Assembly: GCA_018435055.1 (NCBI GenBank)
Contig: JAHDOA010000006.1
Location: forward strand, 51,788-115,787
From: Pelotomaculum sp.
GTDB lineage: Bacteria; Bacillota; Desulfotomaculia; Desulfotomaculales; Pelotomaculaceae
Reading direction: 5' to 3'
DNA length: 64,000 nt
The stretch's first letter is position 1. Every line of letters starts with the position of its first letter. Both the position numbers and the translations under genes were made by a program. Of this stretch, positions 35,585 to 44,561 are shown piece after piece. The notes beneath the pieces are model-generated. The model did no database searches. It was not told the origin of the DNA and saw nothing but the letters and a program-made list of their open reading frames with translations.

Positions 35585-35757
35585 AACAGGTTCACCTCCC
35601 CAAAATATGCAAAACAAAAGCGGGTCACTCCACCCGCTTAAATAAAGTTAAACTTGTATTAGTCTACCTTTAATCTACCCAACAAACAGCGGACGGACAG
35701 GCGCGTCGTTAGGTGAGAAGCGGATGGCTTCTTCTTGACAGTATTTGTTATTTACCG
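35585..35757 (-). promoter_or_regulatory. infC leader, likely L20-binding attenuator
   Basis: The leader contains GAAGCCATCCGCTTCTCACC-like structure near 35712-35732. Just before the ribosome site it has a terminator hairpin AAGCGGGT/ACCCGCTT with TTGTTTT (35639-35611). Placement and operon content match the Firmicutes L20 leader, in which L20 binding favours termination. The assignment is by analogy, as I could not run a covariance model. Confidence 0.7.
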
Positions 35758-35763
35758 AATGGT

Positions 35764-35792
35764 ATTATAGCACGCCCGGTGCGGCAAGTCAA
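35764..35792 (-). promoter_or_regulatory. promoter of infC-rpmI-rplT
   Basis: TTGACT at 35792-35787, exactly 17 bases, then a perfect TATAAT at 35769-35764. It lies about 180 bases before infC, at the head of the leader. Confidence 0.85.
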
Positions 35793-35926
35793 GGCGACAT
35801 TTTGATATATGTGTTCGTTCTGTGCCGATGCGCCCTAAAACAATCACATGTTTATTCCATAATCACGCCTACCTTGTTAATACCCCCCGCGTTCGGCCAA
35901 CGGCATGGCGCCCGGCGCCACCCTGG

Positions 35927-37849
35927 TTAATACGCCCTGGTCCTTATTTCCTCCAGTAGCTTATCTTCAAAACCGGCCAGCGGCATGGCGCCCAGATCTC
36001 CTTCCGCCCTGTGGCGCACCGCCACCATTCCCCGCTCCGCTTCTTTATCGCCCACTACCAGCATATACGGTATCTTCTGGGCCTGCGCCTCGCGGATCTT
36101 GTAGTTGATTTTCTCATTCCGGTCGTCGACCTCAACCCTGATCCCCTTTTCATCCAGGCTTTTTCCCACCTGCCGGGCGTAATCGGCATGACGGGCGGCA
36201 ATAGGGAGCACGCGCGCCTGCACCGGCGCCAGCCAGGCTGGGAAGGCCCCGGCAAAATGCTCGGTAAGGATGCCGATGAACCGCTCGATGCTGCCGAAAA
36301 CCACCCGGTGGAGCATCACCGGCCTGTGTTTCTGACCGTCTTCGCCCACGTAGGCCAGGTCGAATTTCTCCGGCATGATAAAATCCAGCTGGATAGTGCC
36401 GCATTGCCAGGTCCGCCCGAGGGAGTCTTTCAGGTGAAAATCGATTTTGGGGCCGTAGAAAGCGCCGTCGCCCTCATTGACCTTGTACGACAGCCCCTTT
36501 GAATCCAGCGCCTCCCGCAGCGACTCGGTGGCCAGCTCCCAGATCCCGTCTGAACCAATTGAATTTTCCGGCCTGGTGGACAGCTCCAGGTGGTAGTCAA
36601 AACCGAACAGCTTGTAAAAATCGTCCTCCAGGTCGATCACCCCGATAATCTCATCTTTAACCTGGGATGGAAGCATAAAGATATGGGCGTCGTCCTGCGT
36701 AAAACAGCGCACCCGCATCAGGCCGTGCAGGACGCCGGAAAGCTCGTGCCGGTGCACCAGGCCCAGCTCCGCCATGCGGATGGGCAGTTCCCGGTAGCTG
36801 TGCAGCCTGTTTTTATAGATAATAATGCTGCCGGGGCAATTCATCGGTTTGACCGCATAATCGACCTCGTCAATTTTAGTGAAGTACATGTTTTCACGGT
36901 AGTGATCCCAGTGGCCGGACTGTTCCCACATCGCCCGGCTTAAAATAACCGGCGTGCGGATCTCCTGGTAGCCCCGTTTTTTATGCTCCTCCCGCCAGTA
37001 ATTTTCCAGCTCGTTGCGCAGGACCATCCCCTTCGGGTGAAAAAACGGAAATCCCGGCCCCTCGTCCTGGATGCTGAACAAATCAAGTTCAGCCCCGAGC
37101 TTGCGGTGATCCCGGCGCCTGGCCTCCTCCAGGCGGAAAAGGTACTCATCCAGCATTGATTTTTTGGGGAAGGAGGTGCCGTAAATACGCTGCAGCATTT
37201 TGTTTTTTTCACTGCCGCGCCAGTATGCTCCCGCCACGCTCATCAGCTTCACGCTTTTCAAGCGGCCGGTAGAAGGCACGTGCGGCCCCATGCACAGGTC
37301 GGTAAAATCGCCCTGCCGGTAGATAGAAAGCGGCACATCCTCCGGCAGATCCTCAATTAATTCGATCTTATAGGCCTGGCCAGCTTTTTTGAACATATCC
37401 AGCGCGTCAGCCCTGGAGAGTTCAGCCCTTTCAAAGGGCAGATCGGCCTTGATGATCGCTTCCATCTCTTTTTCTATTCTGGCCAGGTCTTCCGGCACAA
37501 AGGGCTCGCGGGGGTCAAAGTCATAATAATACCCGTCGGCTATGGCCGGACCGATGGCCAGACCGACGCCGGGAAACAGCTTTTGCACAGCCTGGGCCAT
37601 CACGTGCGCCGTGCTGTGCCGGTAAACCTGCCGGCCCTCTTCGTCGTCAAAGGTGAGGATTTCAACAGCCGCGTCCCGCTCCAGGGGAAGCCCCAGGTCC
37701 GCCAGGCGGCCGTCCACTTTTGCCGCCAGCGCCTCCCGGCCCAGGCGGGGGCTGATGCTTTTCGCTATATCCATCAGGGTAGTACCGGCCGGGTACTCCC
37801 TGGCGCCGCCGTCCGGCAGTGTTACCTTAATTTGATTGAGCTCACTCAA
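35927..37849 (-). CDS. thrS: threonyl-tRNA synthetase
   Basis: Encodes 640 residues from TTG at 37849 with AAGGAGG nine bases upstream. The upstream in-frame stretch has no site. Domains are TGS (~1-62, IKVTLPDGGAREYPAGTTLMDIA), the editing domain with HSTAHVMAQAVQ near 76 and a later histidine/cysteine pair (the LCMGPHVPSTGRLK segment), the class II core with motif 2 RHELSGVLHGLMRVRCFTQDDAH and motif 3 PVMLHRVVFGSIERFIGIL, and the anticodon domain from ~540. It charges tRNA-Thr and clears seryl errors. Controlled by a T-box leader. Confidence 0.97.
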   Translation of the reverse strand: MSELNQIKVTLPDGGAREYPAGTTLMDIAKSISPRLGREALAAKVDGRLADLGLPLERDAAVEILTFDDEEGRQVYRHSTAHVMAQAVQKLFPGVGLAIGPAIADGYYYDFDPREPFVPEDLARIEKEMEAIIKADLPFERAELSRADALDMFKKAGQAYKIELIEDLPEDVPLSIYRQGDFTDLCMGPHVPSTGRLKSVKLMSVAGAYWRGSEKNKMLQRIYGTSFPKKSMLDEYLFRLEEARRRDHRKLGAELDLFSIQDEGPGFPFFHPKGMVLRNELENYWREEHKKRGYQEIRTPVILSRAMWEQSGHWDHYRENMYFTKIDEVDYAVKPMNCPGSIIIYKNRLHSYRELPIRMAELGLVHRHELSGVLHGLMRVRCFTQDDAHIFMLPSQVKDEIIGVIDLEDDFYKLFGFDYHLELSTRPENSIGSDGIWELATESLREALDSKGLSYKVNEGDGAFYGPKIDFHLKDSLGRTWQCGTIQLDFIMPEKFDLAYVGEDGQKHRPVMLHRVVFGSIERFIGILTEHFAGAFPAWLAPVQARVLPIAARHADYARQVGKSLDEKGIRVEVDDRNEKINYKIREAQAQKIPYMLVVGDKEAERGMVAVRHRAEGDLGAMPLAGFEDKLLEEIRTRAY

Positions 37850-37893
37850 TTTAAAACCCTCCTTTATATAATTCCTGTTAATCTGGGGCAACC

Positions 37894-38130
37894 AAAAATC
37901 CCTGACTAATATTAGTCAGGGACGGGAATTCCGCGGTTCCACCCTATTTAGAAAGATAACCTTTCTCACTTTACGGCAGGATAACGTCTGCCTCCCGGCG
38001 CGGCTTACTGAGCGATTTCAGCGGCGCGGCTCCAGGGTGGTGTTCGGCCCCATCGTTACCTTAAAAGCGCTTTCAGCCGGGGCGCCTTCTCTCTTTAAGG
38101 CTGGTGGGACTTACTCTTCCTGATCATCAC
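37894..38130 (-). promoter_or_regulatory. T-box leader of thrS (Thr specifier ACC)
   Basis: On the minus strand: Stem I base GAAGAGTAAG near 38120, specifier ACC at 38041-38039 followed by ACCCTGGAGC, the T-box AGGGTGGAACCGCGG at 37945-37931, and a perfect 24-base terminator palindrome (TCCCTGACTAAT on each arm) followed by TTTTTGG. The specifier matches threonine, in agreement with thrS. Confidence 0.92.
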
Positions 38131-38265
38131 CTGTTGTAATCATCTGTCAGGTGTATTATATTAATATACCACGTTTTTGTCAACAAAACGGCCCAACCCG
38201 GGGAGCAGATATAATTACTCTATTTTTTCAAGGCCATAGAGCATTGCCGGTTCAACACCATCGAT

Positions 38266-39162
38266 CTAATGGGTTGATGCGCACAGCCTGCATCCCCGGC
38301 ATTCTTTGACCCGGCCGGTGAATACATTTTTTATCGTATCCAGCGGCGTTCTCAGGTTGTTTTTATGCTTGTAATGAAGAGTAATTTCTTTCGGCGCGAT
38401 GGTGATCAGAGCGCTGATCAAAAGGTCCTCATAGTTTATTTCATTATCAACAAAATCGATGATATAACCTTCCATATAATCGCTCCTAACCGGCTGCATA
38501 TGGTCGTCAAAAAGCTTGAAAACACCGTCGTCATTGATCAATACGTGAACGGTATCTATTTTTGATTCCTGGATATCAACAAAATATTTTAGCAGCTGGA
38601 CAAATTCCCGGTATTCCCTTTCGATTAAAAAATCATCAACCGCCCTATCCGCCGCTTCTTTCAGTTCACCAATATATTCTTTTAACCTGAACCTGATAAA
38701 ACCCTCAATGACGATGCGATTATTATTGTGCAGAAAATCAAGCAGTTTTTGCAGTATCCTGCCCTTGCGCCTCAGCCAGTACAAGGTATCCCGGGAATTT
38801 TGCCCATCCCGGTTGATGTGCTGCAGTGCGTAACTATAAATTAAATCCTTTTCATCTTCAGCGAAATAATAATAATTTTCTTTGATGATATCTTTCAGCA
38901 AAATATTTTCCCAGTGATTTAAAATAATATCGGAGATGCTGTCGGCCAGGAAATGTTTAAATATATTCTGCGCTTCCTCCAGTGTACTGCCGGAGGCGCC
39001 GTTTTCGGTAACACGGAAGGCTAGAAAAGTAAATTGACCGGCGGGGCTTTCCTCCAGATCCACCTGAAACCCGCCGTCCTTCAAAAGCCTCAGTTCCCGG
39101 CCCAGTTTGGCCTTGAGCAAATCAACAAGCCGGGTTGAGCCAATGGAGATAGTCTGGGCCAC
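38266..39162 (-). CDS. ytxC: sporulation protein YtxC family
   Basis: Encodes 298 residues from a GTG behind AGGAGGG. The family pattern is clear: IFKHFLADSISDIILNHWENILLKDII in the middle, NRIVIEGFIRFRLKEYIGELKEAADRAVDDFLIEREYREFVQLLKYFVD, then VHVLINDDGVFKLFD and PKEITLHYKHK. It ends in a cysteine cluster CRGCRLC that could bind metal. YtxC is known from Bacillus and Clostridia as a putative sporulation protein without a defined activity. It lies directly upstream of the thrS leader, as in Bacillus. Confidence 0.87.
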   Translation of the reverse strand: MAQTISIGSTRLVDLLKAKLGRELRLLKDGGFQVDLEESPAGQFTFLAFRVTENGASGSTLEEAQNIFKHFLADSISDIILNHWENILLKDIIKENYYYFAEDEKDLIYSYALQHINRDGQNSRDTLYWLRRKGRILQKLLDFLHNNNRIVIEGFIRFRLKEYIGELKEAADRAVDDFLIEREYREFVQLLKYFVDIQESKIDTVHVLINDDGVFKLFDDHMQPVRSDYMEGYIIDFVDNEINYEDLLISALITIAPKEITLHYKHKNNLRTPLDTIKNVFTGRVKECRGCRLCASTH

Positions 39163-39257
39163 CGGACCGTTCCCTCCTTAATCTGATCAACTTCTTCTTC
39201 AGTATAGACAAAAATTATTTGCGCTATGCCAGACAAATTATTATAAATATTATCCCT

Positions 39258-40484
39258 TTATTTAGCCGCGCTGGCGCCGCTCAAATAACCGGAGGAAAAG
39301 GCAATCTGCAAATTATATCCGCCGGTGAGCGCGTCAACGTCAATAATTTCACCGGCAAAATAAAGCCCTTTGATCTTTTTTGACTCCAGGGTGGACGGGT
39401 TAATTTCTTTTGTATCTATGCCGCCGCTGGAAATGATCGCCTCATTTATGGGACGAAATCCGCTGATATTCACAGAAAGGTTTTTGATTGTCTGCACCAA
39501 TTTTTCTATATCCTTCCGGCTGGCCTGGTCAACCTGTTTTTGCTGGTTTAAGCCGGCTTTTTCCAAAAGCGGCGGGACCAATTTTTGCGGCAGCAAGCCA
39601 GCCAGAGCGTTTTTCAAGTATTTTCCTCTGTTATGTTCCATACAAGCGTACAGGCGCCCGGTCAGCTGTTCTTCAGAAAAATGGGGGAGCAGGTCTATTT
39701 TTATCTCCAGGGGAAACGCGGCATTTCTGCTCAAGAAACTGCTGATGTTAATAATTGCGGGTCCCGACAGACCAAAATGTGTGAACAGCAGCTCGCCCTG
39801 CTGCTCTGCCCAGCGGCCGCCAATCGCAACCCGCACCCTGACATTTTCCAGTGCTACACCCCGCAAATCTTTAACCCAGCGCTCCCCCGTCAACAGAGGA
39901 ATCAGCGCGGGCCGCGGCTCGATAATGCTGTGCCCGAGCATTCTGGCCATTTGATAACCGTCGCCGGTGGATCCAGTATGGCGGCAGGACATCCCGCCGG
40001 TGGCCAGCAAAACCCTGCGGCATGCTATAATCCCGCTGTTTTTCAGGACAACGCCGCTCACCCGGCCGCCGTCCGTCATTATTTCCTCAACCGCTGTGTT
40101 CAGCCGTATTTCCACATTGTTTTCCCGCAGGCGCCGCCAGAGCGCCTCCACCACGTCAGTTGAGCGGTCGCTGACAGGAAAAACACGGCAGCCCTTTTCA
40201 ATTTTCACGCTTACACCCAGTGAGCGCATCAAATTAATCAAGCGCACATTATCAAAAGCGGCAAAAGAGCTGTACATGAATTTACCGTTATTTACGATAT
40301 TCTTTGGAAAATCCTCCATCGGGCTGCTGTTGGTGATATTACAGCGGCCGTTGCCGGTGAGGCGCAGTTTTTTTCCCAGCACAGCGTTTTTTTCCAGAAG
40401 CAGGACTTTCCTGCCGCTCCCTCCTGCCGTGGCTGCGCCCATCATGCCGGCCGGACCGCCGCCAATGACAATTAAATCATACAT
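39258..40484 (-). CDS. HI0933/YhiN-family flavoprotein (NAD(P)/FAD oxidoreductase)
   Basis: Encodes 408 residues. The FAD-binding Rossmann start YDLIVIGGGPAGMMGAATAGGSGRKVLLLEKN is followed by GKKLRLTGNGRCNITNS, the hallmark of this family. GGMSCRHTGSTGDGYQMARMLGHSIIEPRPALIPL and the C-terminal FAGEIIDVDALTGGYNLQIAFSSG complete it. The family includes BaiN-type flavoproteins, but the substrate is unknown for most members. It is a single gene on the minus strand, about 95 bases upstream of ytxC. Confidence 0.9.
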   Translation of the reverse strand: MYDLIVIGGGPAGMMGAATAGGSGRKVLLLEKNAVLGKKLRLTGNGRCNITNSSPMEDFPKNIVNNGKFMYSSFAAFDNVRLINLMRSLGVSVKIEKGCRVFPVSDRSTDVVEALWRRLRENNVEIRLNTAVEEIMTDGGRVSGVVLKNSGIIACRRVLLATGGMSCRHTGSTGDGYQMARMLGHSIIEPRPALIPLLTGERWVKDLRGVALENVRVRVAIGGRWAEQQGELLFTHFGLSGPAIINISSFLSRNAAFPLEIKIDLLPHFSEEQLTGRLYACMEHNRGKYLKNALAGLLPQKLVPPLLEKAGLNQQKQVDQASRKDIEKLVQTIKNLSVNISGFRPINEAIISSGGIDTKEINPSTLESKKIKGLYFAGEIIDVDALTGGYNLQIAFSSGYLSGASAAK

Positions 40485-40678
40485 CTTTTACCCCATAAAA
40501 TAATCAAATTGTTTCATTAATAAATTCAAAAGGATAACTTATCAGAATATTAAAATTTTGTGATATAATTTTGCTATCCAGTAAATATTAAACTATACCA
40601 TTTTTGCCATTTATATAAAACATATTCTATAATATTTCTCTTTAATTTTGCAATTTAAAATTGAAGGGGGATTTCATT

Positions 40679-41008
40679 ATGGAACGTCTGGGGGTTGTCA
40701 GGGAAAACACATATTTATATGGAAAAAGGACCGCCACAATATACAGGTTTAACGATGGGATCAGGATTATCGGCTTCAAACAGGGTGACAGCTTTGATTT
40801 AAGGGTGCTGACCATAGGTTTTAATCCCAAGCGGGCCGGCCTGGGCAAATGCGCGCTGAAGCTCGTGCGCCCTTTATTTAAGGTCATATCCGTCAACGAA
40901 ATCAGCGAAGGCGCCCTTCCTTTCTGGAAGAAAATGAAGGAACGCGGCCTGGTGAACAACCTGGGGACTGTCAAATGGGAAGGCAATTATGATCATATGA
41001 TTTCCTGA
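40679..41008 (+). CDS. hypothetical protein, weakly GNAT-like
   Basis: Encodes 109 residues from the ATG at 40679 behind GAAGGGGG. The frame is open upstream but has no site there. The N-terminal half is beta-rich (NTYLYGKRTATIYRFNDGIRIIGF). The second half, LVRPLFKVISVNEISEGALPFWKKMKERGLV, is like the last strands and helix of a GNAT acetyltransferase, where xFWxKxG is common. The acetyl-CoA loop is not evident, so an enzyme role is unproven. A strong terminator follows. It is a single gene between a flavoprotein and a coiled-coil gene. Confidence 0.55.
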   Translation: MERLGVVRENTYLYGKRTATIYRFNDGIRIIGFKQGDSFDLRVLTIGFNPKRAGLGKCALKLVRPLFKVISVNEISEGALPFWKKMKERGLVNNLGTVKWEGNYDHMIS

Positions 41009-41016
41009 TGTCCTGC

Positions 41017-41047
41017 AAAAAACCCGCCACAAAAGGCGGGCTTTTTT
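41017..41047 (+). terminator. terminator
   Basis: Stem CCCGCC/GGCGGG with a 6-base loop, A-run before it and CTTTTTTG after it. Confidence 0.85.
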
Positions 41048-41159
41048 GTCTAATTACCTATTTATTTTCTGTTTATTGTAATCTACCATCTTCCCGCAAA
41101 CCTATGGTATAATTTAGTAAGTTGAGATGCACGGCACATGATTTTTGAGGGGGGTTAAT

Positions 41160-41714
41160 ATGGACAGCGAAAAATTTCAGGAACTGGTGCTGCAACAGTT
41201 TAATAAAGTGTTCGAAAAACTAGGCTCCGTTGACAGCAGAATGGATTCAGTTGACAGCAAGTTGGATTCAGTTGATAACCGGTTGGATTCTATGGATAAC
41301 CGGTTGGATTCGTTGGAAACCCACATGGATTCTATGGATAACCGGTTGGATTCAATGGAAACCCGCATGGATTCTATGGATAACCGGTTGGATTCAATGG
41401 AAACCCGCATGGATTCACTAGAGCAAGGCCAGCAGCGATTAGAGACCCGTATGGAGTCCTTAGAGACCAGCGTGGAGTCCGTTGAAAATGGCCAACTTCA
41501 GTTAGAATCCCGCATGGAAAACGAGGTCATTGAAAAAATCCGCGCACTGTTTGATGACCGCTCAGTAAACCAGGACTATTTCGCCAGTATTAAAGACTCC
41601 CTTGCCCGGATAGAAGACAGGGTAGGATTCCTGGCCCGTCAAAACGTTGAAAACCTTGACAGGCTGCAAAAACATGAACGGGAGCTGCGCCTTCTGCGGA
41701 CCGAAAGAAAGTAA
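41160..41714 (+). CDS. heptad-repeat coiled-coil protein
   Basis: Encodes 184 residues from ATG at 41160 with GAGGGGGG upstream. After a short start (SEKFQELVLQQFNKVFEKL), residues ~22-105 are an almost perfect run of seven-residue units of the type LDSMDNR or MDSMETR. Hydrophobic residues recur at the first position and at V/M/L four on, so a long parallel coiled coil is expected. A less regular coiled coil (VENGQLQLESRM) and a charged helical tail follow. There is no signal peptide or membrane segment. It resembles short DUF-type phage or chromosome-linked coiled-coil proteins, but I cannot name a family. Confidence 0.75.
   Translation: MDSEKFQELVLQQFNKVFEKLGSVDSRMDSVDSKLDSVDNRLDSMDNRLDSLETHMDSMDNRLDSMETRMDSMDNRLDSMETRMDSLEQGQQRLETRMESLETSVESVENGQLQLESRMENEVIEKIRALFDDRSVNQDYFASIKDSLARIEDRVGFLARQNVENLDRLQKHERELRLLRTERK
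41226..41418 (+). repeat. 21-bp tandem repeat inside the coiled-coil gene
   Basis: About nine 21-base units, each one heptad. The later ones form near-identical 42-base pairs (DSMDNRL then DSMETRM). Copy number probably varies between strains by slippage. Confidence 0.85.
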
Positions 41715-41910
41715 GTGGGTTTTTTGCATCCCGCAGGAGATAGAAATAAAAATAAAGAGCGATTTGCCAAAAAGGCAGGCTGGTATTTAACGCATAAGAT
41801 ACCGCATAAAACCTGCCCGCCGGGAGGCCAGGGGGCATGGCGTCAAAAAGCCTTCCAGCGCCAAAGGCGATCTTCGGAAGGCTCTATATTACTAGCTTTT
41901 GATATATTAC

Positions 41911-41985
<75 letters not shown>

Positions 41986-42114
41986 AATATTTTTCCCACC
42001 CGGTAATATATATTAACACCGGCGCCAGCTAAAAGTCAAGACTTTCCGAAATCTTTAATCAGGCGTCATGGTCCTGCGCACAGCATCCCGGTCTATTAGT
42101 TTTACAGCCCTGCC

Positions 42115-43239
42115 CTAATTAAACACCCGATCCCAGATCTGCCTGTGCCAGCCCGGCCGGCTTAATTCTTCGGCGGCCAGCAGCCTGACCCGGCCCAGTT
42201 CCTGCCCCTGCAGCGTATATACACACTCACCGAGGCGCTGACCTTTTTTTACCGGGGCAGCCACCGGTTCTTTTACCTCAACCTTTCTTTCCAGGTTGGG
42301 CAAATCGTCCGGGTCAAGGCGTATTGCCAGGTTGTTTTCCGCTGCCAGCTCCACCCTGTCTTTAACCCCGCCGCTCACCGCAACGTTTGTCAATGTCTCA
42401 CCGGCATCCGCCACTGTGACCGGCCTGACCACCTGGAAACCATAGTCAAACATATTGATGCAGTCACGGTAGCGGTCATCGCTATGCAGCGCTACAGCAA
42501 TCAACCTTCTGCCATCTCTGGAGGCTGACGCTATCAAACAGTTGCCGGCCATCGACGTGGTGCCTGTTTTCACCCCGTCGATCCCCTCATAAAGCCCAAA
42601 AAGCAGCCGGTTGCTGTTCCTCAGTTTTTCCTCCCGGTCCGCCGGCGCCACCCAGTGGATTGTCGTCTCCCTGGTCTGGACCAGTTCATTAATTTTGGCA
42701 TGCCCGAGCGCGTACCTGGTCAGCCGGGCCAGATCATAGGCCGTGGTATAATGGTTGGGATGATGAAAACCGTTGGTGTTAACAAAGCGTGTATTGAAAA
42801 GGCCCAGCGCAGCTGCCTTGCTGTTCATCATAGTGATAAAACCGGCGTGGCTCCCTCCCACATGACTGGCGATGGCTACGGTGGAGTCGTTAGCTGAAGC
42901 GACCAGAGCCGCTTTAAGGAGTTCCCCCAGGGTGATTTTTTCACCTTTTCGCAGGTCTATTATTGATCCCATTGACTCGGATGCCGCGTCGGAGTCTACC
43001 GTTACCACGTCTTCCGGCCGGCCGTTTTCCAGCGCCACCACAGCGGTCATGATTTTGGTCAGGCTGGCCGGCTCCGCTTGCCTGGCCTGGTTTTTAGCAA
43101 AATAGATTTGCCCGCTTTCCACGTCCATCAGCACCGCCGCGTCGGCGGTCACCCGCGGAGCGCTTGCTGACGCCGCTTCAGGAAAAACTGCGGTAAAAAG
43201 GAAAATAAGCAAAAATATTAGTCTTAGTTTAACAGCCAC
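42115..43239 (-). CDS. D-alanyl-D-alanine carboxypeptidase (DacF/PBP5 type)
   Basis: Encodes 374 residues with a GTG start after AGGAGG. A signal peptide (LRLIFLLIFLFTAVFPEAASA) directs export. Catalytic motifs: SLTK in AEPASLTKIMTAVV near residue 61, the SxN-type motif in VASANDSTVAI, and KTG in GIDGVKTGTTSMAG. The C-terminal beta-rich domain and a short amphipathic tail (PGWHRQIWDRVF) are as in membrane-associated PBP5 proteins. It trims the terminal D-Ala from peptidoglycan stem peptides. In spore formers the DacF paralogue acts in cortex cross-linking, but several paralogues usually exist, so the exact one is not fixed. Confidence 0.92.
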   Translation of the reverse strand: MAVKLRLIFLLIFLFTAVFPEAASASAPRVTADAAVLMDVESGQIYFAKNQARQAEPASLTKIMTAVVALENGRPEDVVTVDSDAASESMGSIIDLRKGEKITLGELLKAALVASANDSTVAIASHVGGSHAGFITMMNSKAAALGLFNTRFVNTNGFHHPNHYTTAYDLARLTRYALGHAKINELVQTRETTIHWVAPADREEKLRNSNRLLFGLYEGIDGVKTGTTSMAGNCLIASASRDGRRLIAVALHSDDRYRDCINMFDYGFQVVRPVTVADAGETLTNVAVSGGVKDRVELAAENNLAIRLDPDDLPNLERKVEVKEPVAAPVKKGQRLGECVYTLQGQELGRVRLLAAEELSRPGWHRQIWDRVFN

Positions 43240-43307
43240 CGAATTTCATCCCTCCTATTCGCCGAGGCAGATGGCACAAGGCTTTGCCTGAACCATCGTT
43301 ATTGAAT

Positions 43308-43339
43308 TCCTCCTGCTTTTCGCAGGGGGATTTTTATTT
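43308..43339 (+). terminator. orphan plus-strand terminator-like hairpin
   Basis: A 9-bp stem with a 5-base loop and TTTTTATTTAG after it. No plus-strand gene precedes it, so it may be the trace of a lost gene. Confidence 0.5.
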
Positions 43340-43850
43340 AGATCCGCATCCAATTGGAAATTCGGATCTAAAAAGTTTTTAATAAATTCGCTGAAAACAC
43401 TTGACTTTTCCAAAATAACCGCCAAATCAATTTTGAGGAATATTTTTCCTTACTAATTGCGATTGGGAGGTTTATTTTTAAACCTGTCATTAAACTGCAT
43501 GAAACGTACCAAAGCTTTGTCATCGAACAACTGCAACAACATTATGCCGGTGGGCTGCTCGTTCTCGTCAATAAGGACTGGACAAAGGCTGTTTTTTTAT
43601 AGATGCCGTTAGGCTTCTTTGACATGCCCTTTTTTATGATCGTAGTGAAAGGACTTTCTTTTCTTAGCCTGACAGGCCAGAATTTCCAGTTGCTTTATAC
43701 TATTTTTTTACAATTCCCCCCATCTAATGTTGCCGAGTGTCTATTTAAAGTTATTATCCCAAAACATAATCGGCTTATTCCGTGAAAAGATCAAGTTGTT
43801 CCGATATTATTCTGATCCAGAGTTATACATAGCATAATTCACCCGACAGT

Positions 43851-43876
43851 AAAAAACCCGCCGTATGGCGGGTTAA
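43851..43876 (-). terminator. terminator after dedA
   Basis: On the minus strand AACCCGCC/GGCGGGTT with a 4-base loop and TTTTACTG, 14 bases past the stop. Confidence 0.85.
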
Positions 43877-43889
43877 GACCTGGCTCTGT

Positions 43890-44495
43890 TTAGGATTTCC
43901 TGTTCTGGCGCCAGAGGTAAAAAATCACGGCAACTATACCGAGCACGATCACCACATCCAGCCTGTGGAACCACGGTTTAATAGCCGCCCAGTTTTGGCC
44001 CAGCTTTAAACCCACATAGACGAGCAGGATGCTCCAGGGCAGCGAGCCGAGAAATGTATATATCAGAAACCTTTTAAAATTCATGCCGGAAATACCGGCG
44101 GGAAGCGAGATAAACGTCCTGATGATCGGCATTAGGCGGGTAAAAAAGACTGTGGCTTCACCATAACGGTTAAACCACCGGTCAGCCGCCTCCAGGTGTT
44201 TCATGGAAAAGCCGAAATACCGGCCATACTTAACCAGAATGGGCCGTCCTCCCCACAGGCCAAGGTAATAAGACAGGGCTGAACCAACCGTGCCGCCTAC
44301 TGTGCCGGCCATTACAGTCCCGTAAAAATTAAGCCGGCCGGTGGAAACCAGGTAGCCGCCGAAAGGTAAAATAATTTCACTGGGCAGCGGAATATTAGCG
44401 CTTTCAATAGCCATGCCGACACCTACCCCCCAATACCCCAATGCCGCTATGTAGTTAGTGACAAACTTGACTACCACCTCTATTAATTCGGTCAA
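43890..44495 (-). CDS. DedA family membrane protein
   Basis: Encodes 201 residues, with a TTG start behind GAGGGG. Family motifs: a glutamate in MAIESANIPLPSEIILPFGGYL near residue 30, GTVGGTVGSALSYYLGLWGGRPIL, and FFTRLMPIIRTFISLPAGISGMNFKRFLIYTFLGSLPWS with the conserved arginines. Four to five hydrophobic segments are visible. DedA proteins are inner-membrane lipid scramblases or flippases in recent work, needed for envelope stability. It is a single gene bounded by a strong terminator. Confidence 0.92.
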   Translation of the reverse strand: MTELIEVVVKFVTNYIAALGYWGVGVGMAIESANIPLPSEIILPFGGYLVSTGRLNFYGTVMAGTVGGTVGSALSYYLGLWGGRPILVKYGRYFGFSMKHLEAADRWFNRYGEATVFFTRLMPIIRTFISLPAGISGMNFKRFLIYTFLGSLPWSILLVYVGLKLGQNWAAIKPWFHRLDVVIVLGIVAVIFYLWRQNRKS

Positions 44496-44561
44496 TCAAA
44501 TCCCCTCGCAGAAGGTTGTTTCCATGGTTTTTGAAAAACCATTTTTAGCCCAAAATCAATA

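Larger units (their letters stand above)
43240..43889. other. 650-bp region without a convincing gene
   Basis: AT-rich. A plus-strand hairpin TCCTCCTGC/GCAGGGGGA with TTTTTATTT follows no visible gene (43308-43339), and the dedA terminator is near the right end. Short frames around 43440-43790 on both strands are broken by stops and look like decayed sequence. Confidence 0.5.

Noticed and set aside
41226..41418. Possible CRISPR array
   Set aside because: The repeats are contiguous 21-bp coding units without unique spacers.
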